Below the pieces are notes generated by a model, which worked only from the letters and a program-made list of their open reading frames with translations, searched no databases and was not told the origin of the DNA. From the NCBI GenBank assembly GCA_027326105.1, contig DAHWFB010000132.1, forward strand, positions 1 to 41,271: 41,271 bases of DNA, written 5' to 3'. Shown piece by piece: positions 38,055 through 41,271 of the stretch. Position 1 is the first letter of the stretch. Each line of letters opens with the position of its first letter. Source of the stretch: Acetobacteraceae bacterium. GTDB taxonomy: Bacteria; Pseudomonadota; Alphaproteobacteria; Acetobacterales; Acetobacteraceae. The translations under genes and the position numbers were made by a program.

Positions 38055-40136
38055 TCAGAGGGTCCCGACGGTGCGGATGCGCGCGCGAGGAAAGATCTCG
38101 GCCTGGGCCAGGACGGGTGTGGCGGGGCGGATCCGTTCGACGATGGCGCGGACATGGAAGCGGATGGCGCCGCTGGTCAACAGCACCGGCGCGTCCCCGG
38201 CCGCGACCGCGGCTTCGAACACGCGGCGGAAGGCAGCCATGAACTCGGTGAGCCTGGCCGGCGTCAGCGCCAGTTGGCGGTCGTCGGGCGGGCCGACCAG
38301 CGCCTCGGAGAATGCGGTCTCCCATTCCGGCGAGAGGGTGACGAGGGGAACGTAGCCGCCGGCGCCGGTGTTCTGGTCGCTGATCTGGCGGGCGAGGCGG
38401 GTGCGCACATGGGCCACGATCGCGGGAATGGCCCGCAGGCTTCCGGCGCAGGCCTCCTGCACGCCTTCGAGGATGGTGGGCAGGTCGCGGATGGAAACGC
38501 GCTCGGCAAGCAGCGCCTGCAGCACCCGCTGCACCCCGCCCATGGAGATCTGGGAGGGTACCAGGTCGGCGATCAGCTTCTGCTGCTCCTTGGGCAAATC
38601 CTCGAGCAGCTTCTGGGTCTCGGCGAACGAGAGCAGCTCGGCCATGTTCTCCTTCACCAGTTCGGTGAGATGGGTGGTGAGTACGCTCGCCGGGTCGACC
38701 ACGGTGCAGCCGCGGAACAGCGCTTCTTCCTTCTGGGTGGGCTCGATCCACAATGCCGGAAGGCCGAAGGCGGGCTCCTGGGTGCGCTCACCGGGCAGAT
38801 CGGGAAGGTTGCCGCGAGGGTCCATCGCGAGCAGGCGGGTGGGGCGGATCTCCCCGCGCGCTGCCTCGATCTCCTTGATCCGGATGGCATAGCTGTCAGC
38901 GCCGAGCTGCATGTTGTCCTGGATGCGCACCGGGGGGAGCACGAACCCCATCTCGGCGGCGATGGTTCGGCGCAGCGATTTGACCTGGTCGGTGAGCCGG
39001 GTGGCGCCGCTGGAGGCGAGCGCGAGCAGGCCGAAGCCGAGCTCGATGCGCACCATGTCCATGCGCAATGCCTCGGTGATCGGCGGTTCGGCGGGCAGGC
39101 CGGCGGTGGTGGGCGCCGGTAGCGGATTGGCGTCGGTCGTGGGATGCTTGTGGCGCAGCCAGGCAGCCCCGCCCGACAGCCCGGCGAGGCCGAGGAAGGG
39201 CAGCATCGGCAGGCCGGGCATGAGCGCGAGCACGGTTGCGGCACCCGAGGCGAGCGCGAGCGGCTTGGCACTGCCGCCGAGCTGGGCGACCAGCGCCGCG
39301 TCGGCCGAACCTTCGACGCCGCCCTTGGTCACCACAATGCCGGCGGCGACCGAGACCAGGAGGGCGGGGATCTGGGAGACCAGACCGTCGCCGATGGTCA
39401 GCCGCGTGTAGGTGGTGACCGCCTCGTTGAACGGCATGCCGTGCTGGACGATGCCGATGGCCAGCCCGCCCACGATGTTGATGGCGGTGATGATGAGGCC
39501 GGCGACGGCGTCTCCACGGACGAACTTTCCGGCACCGTCCATGGCGCCGAAGAAGGCGGACTCTTCTTCGAGCTCCTTGCGCCGCCTGCGTGCCACCTTG
39601 TCGTCGATGGCGCCGGAGGAAAGCTCGGCGTCGATTGCCATCTGCTTGCCGGGGATGGCATCGAGGGTGAAGCGCGCGGCGACTTCGGCGATGCGCCCGG
39701 AACCCTTGGTCACCACCATGAAATTCACCACCAGCAGGATGGCGAAGATGATGAAGCCGATTACGACGTCCCCGCCCATCAGGAAGCCGCCGAAGGCGGC
39801 GACGACATGGCCGGCCGCCGTCGGCCCGTCCTGGCCATGCGAAAGCACGAGGCGGGTAGTGGCGATTTCGAGCGCGAGGCGAAGCAGCGTGGTGAGCAGG
39901 AGCAGCGTCGGGAAGCTCGTGAAGTCGAGCGGCTTGCTGAGGAAGAGAGCGACCATCAGCACCAGGATGGAGGCGGTGATGGAAAGCGACAGCCCGACAT
40001 CGATGAAAAAGGGTGGCAGGGGCAGGATGAGGATCGAGAGCAGAAGCACGACACCGAGCGCGAGCCCGACGTCGCTGCCGGGGACGTAGCGTCGCAGCGT
40101 CGAGGCAAAGCCGTCGAGGGTCGCGGCGGCGGCCAT
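38055..40136 (-). CDS. flhA: Flagellar biosynthesis protein FlhA
   Basis: ILPLPPFFIDVGLSLSITASILVLMVALFLSKPLDFTSFPTLLLLTTLLRLALEIATTRLVLSHGQDG...FVVTKGSGRIAEVAARFTLDAIPGKQMAIDAEL-type motifs. Confidence 0.97.
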   Translation of the reverse strand: MAAAATLDGFASTLRRYVPGSDVGLALGVVLLLSILILPLPPFFIDVGLSLSITASILVLMVALFLSKPLDFTSFPTLLLLTTLLRLALEIATTRLVLSHGQDGPTAAGHVVAAFGGFLMGGDVVIGFIIFAILLVVNFMVVTKGSGRIAEVAARFTLDAIPGKQMAIDAELSSGAIDDKVARRRRKELEEESAFFGAMDGAGKFVRGDAVAGLIITAINIVGGLAIGIVQHGMPFNEAVTTYTRLTIGDGLVSQIPALLVSVAAGIVVTKGGVEGSADAALVAQLGGSAKPLALASGAATVLALMPGLPMLPFLGLAGLSGGAAWLRHKHPTTDANPLPAPTTAGLPAEPPITEALRMDMVRIELGFGLLALASSGATRLTDQVKSLRRTIAAEMGFVLPPVRIQDNMQLGADSYAIRIKEIEAARGEIRPTRLLAMDPRGNLPDLPGERTQEPAFGLPALWIEPTQKEEALFRGCTVVDPASVLTTHLTELVKENMAELLSFAETQKLLEDLPKEQQKLIADLVPSQISMGGVQRVLQALLAERVSIRDLPTILEGVQEACAGSLRAIPAIVAHVRTRLARQISDQNTGAGGYVPLVTLSPEWETAFSEALVGPPDDRQLALTPARLTEFMAAFRRVFEAAVAAGDAPVLLTSGAIRFHVRAIVERIRPATPVLAQAEIFPRARIRTVGTL

Positions 40137-40148
40137 ACCGGTCCGTGC

Positions 40149-41165
40149 TCAGGCCGCGACGCCGGCGGTGGGCGGCGGCACCGGCACGCCCTGCGCGGCA
40201 TAGTCACGGAGCTTGTTGCGCAGCGCACGAATGGAAATCCCGAGGATGGTCGCCGCGTGGGTGCGGTTGCCGAGGCAGTGGCCGAGCGTTTCGAGGATGA
40301 GATCGCGCTCCACCTCTTCCATCTTGCGACCGACCAGGCCGGCCACACCCTCCGCCGCACCGTTGCCGGTGGCCGGGTATGCGGCCGCGGCGGGGGCCTG
40401 CGATGCAGCGGGGGCGAGTTCGATCGCGGCTTCGCCGATCTCCGCCCCGTCCGCGAGCAGCACGGCACGATGGATGATGTTCTCGAGCTCGCGCACGTTG
40501 CCGCGCCAGTGGTGGCGGGCGAGGCGGGCGAGCGCGCCCGCCGCGAGCGGGCGATAGGCGAGCCCGTTCAACTCCGCGAAGCGGCGGACGAAGTGCTCGG
40601 CCAGGGCGGGGATGTCCCGCGGCCGCTCGCGCAGCGGGGGCACCCGAAGCGTCACGACGTTGAGGCGGAAATAGAGATCCTCGCGGAATCGTCCGGCGGC
40701 AACCTCGGCGAGAAGGTCGCGGTTGGTGGTGGCAAGGATGCGCACGTTGACCTTCACCGGCACGCTGCCGCCGAGACGGTCGATCTCGCGCTCCTGGAGT
40801 GCACGCAGCAGCTTGGCCTGTAGCCGCACGTCCATCTCGCTCACCTCGTCGAGCAAAAGCGTGCCGCCGTGGGCGGCCTCGAACTTGCCGATACGGCGGG
40901 CGAGCGCGCCGCTAAAGGCGCCCTTCTCGTGGCCGAACAGCTCGGATTCGAGAAGGTTCTCGGGAATCGCGGCACAGTTCAGCGCGACGAACGGGCCGTT
41001 CGCGCGGCGCGAGCGGCGATGGATGTGCTGGGCGAGCACCTCCTTTCCGGTGCCCGACTCTCCGGCGATGAGCACCGAGGCATCCGCGCCCGCGACCTGC
41101 TCGGCACGGCGTACCGCGGCGAGCATGACCGGATCGCGGGCGATGAGGCTGTGGGAGTCCCCCGA
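40149..41165 (-). CDS. Sigma-54-dependent activator (FlbD-like), 5' end truncated at a fold-back junction
   Basis: VLIAGESGTGKEVLAQHIHRRS...FGHEKGAFSGALARRIGKFEAAHGGTLLLDEVSEMD...ILATTNRDL; C-terminal Fis-type HTH. The ORF-track start (GTG 41174) lies beyond the junction. Confidence 0.9.
   Translation of the reverse strand, partial: SGDSHSLIARDPVMLAAVRRAEQVAGADASVLIAGESGTGKEVLAQHIHRRSRRANGPFVALNCAAIPENLLESELFGHEKGAFSGALARRIGKFEAAHGGTLLLDEVSEMDVRLQAKLLRALQEREIDRLGGSVPVKVNVRILATTNRDLLAEVAAGRFREDLYFRLNVVTLRVPPLRERPRDIPALAEHFVRRFAELNGLAYRPLAAGALARLARHHWRGNVRELENIIHRAVLLADGAEIGEAAIELAPAASQAPAAAAYPATGNGAAEGVAGLVGRKMEEVERDLILETLGHCLGNRTHAATILGISIRALRNKLRDYAAQGVPVPPPTAGVAA
40702..40807 (-). repeat. 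Source arm of 106-bp perfect inverted repeat
   Basis: Reverse complement is identical base by base to 41166-41271 (position sum 81973); 40808/41165 is the first mismatch. Confidence 0.95.
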
Positions 41166-41271
41166 TGCGTGCACTCCAGGAGCGCGAGATCGACCGTCTC
41201 GGCGGCAGCGTGCCGGTGAAGGTCAACGTGCGCATCCTTGCCACCACCAACCGCGACCTTCTCGCCGAGGT
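41166..41271 (+). repeat. Inverted copy of 40702-40807 reaching the window end (fold-back)
   Basis: Plus strand reads RALQEREIDRLGGSVPVKVNVRILATTNRDLLAEV, identical to the minus-strand gene, including all third positions. Confidence 0.95.

Noticed and set aside
40912-41250. 112-aa minus ORF at the right edge
   Set aside because: Runs through the fold-back junction at 41165/41166; artefactual frame.
1-41271. Integrated phage, IS element, CRISPR or toxin-antitoxin system
   Set aside because: No integrase, transposase, regularly spaced repeats or TA-like pair was recognised in any frame; the region is mostly conserved core genes.

Overview
High-GC alphaproteobacterial sequence; gene content and order suggest Rhodospirillales/Acetobacteraceae, which is an inference. 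The left part is the classic minus-strand cluster rpsB-tsf-pyrH-frr-uppS-cdsA-dxr-rseP-bamA, followed by a truncated probable skp/ompH at the left edge. The middle holds housekeeping genes (creatininase family, squalene/phytoene synthase family, sodB, infC, thrS, two glycosyltransferases, aroC, fabI, pdxH, ubiA, rsmE, gshA, cob(I)alamin adenosyltransferase). Among them are less ordinary genes: a PEP-CTERM-type surface protein, a lipoprotein with two retropepsin-like active sites, an uncharacterised PLP-fold protein convergent with an uncharacterised 396-aa protein, a kinase fusion, and a Usp/MarR/pirin group. The right part is a flagellar regulatory cluster (flhG-like, flhF-like, flhA, flbD-like sigma-54 activator). 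I saw no tRNA, rRNA, CRISPR array or transposase. The strongest anomalies are: (1) the last 106 bp (41166-41271) are a perfect reverse complement of 40702-40807, inside the flbD-like gene, so the window ends in a fold-back; (2) ~14-bp tandem repeats recur at several stop codons, and in sodB they place TGA in all three frames; (3) an AT-richer PEP-CTERM gene lies between two copies of a 32-bp near-identical direct repeat, one copy being inside the neighbouring protease gene; (4) infC appears to have a non-canonical ATA start. No complete new multi-gene system could be demonstrated from sequence alone; the best candidates for unknown function are the 20552-23752 convergent pair and the tandem retropepsin lipoprotein.
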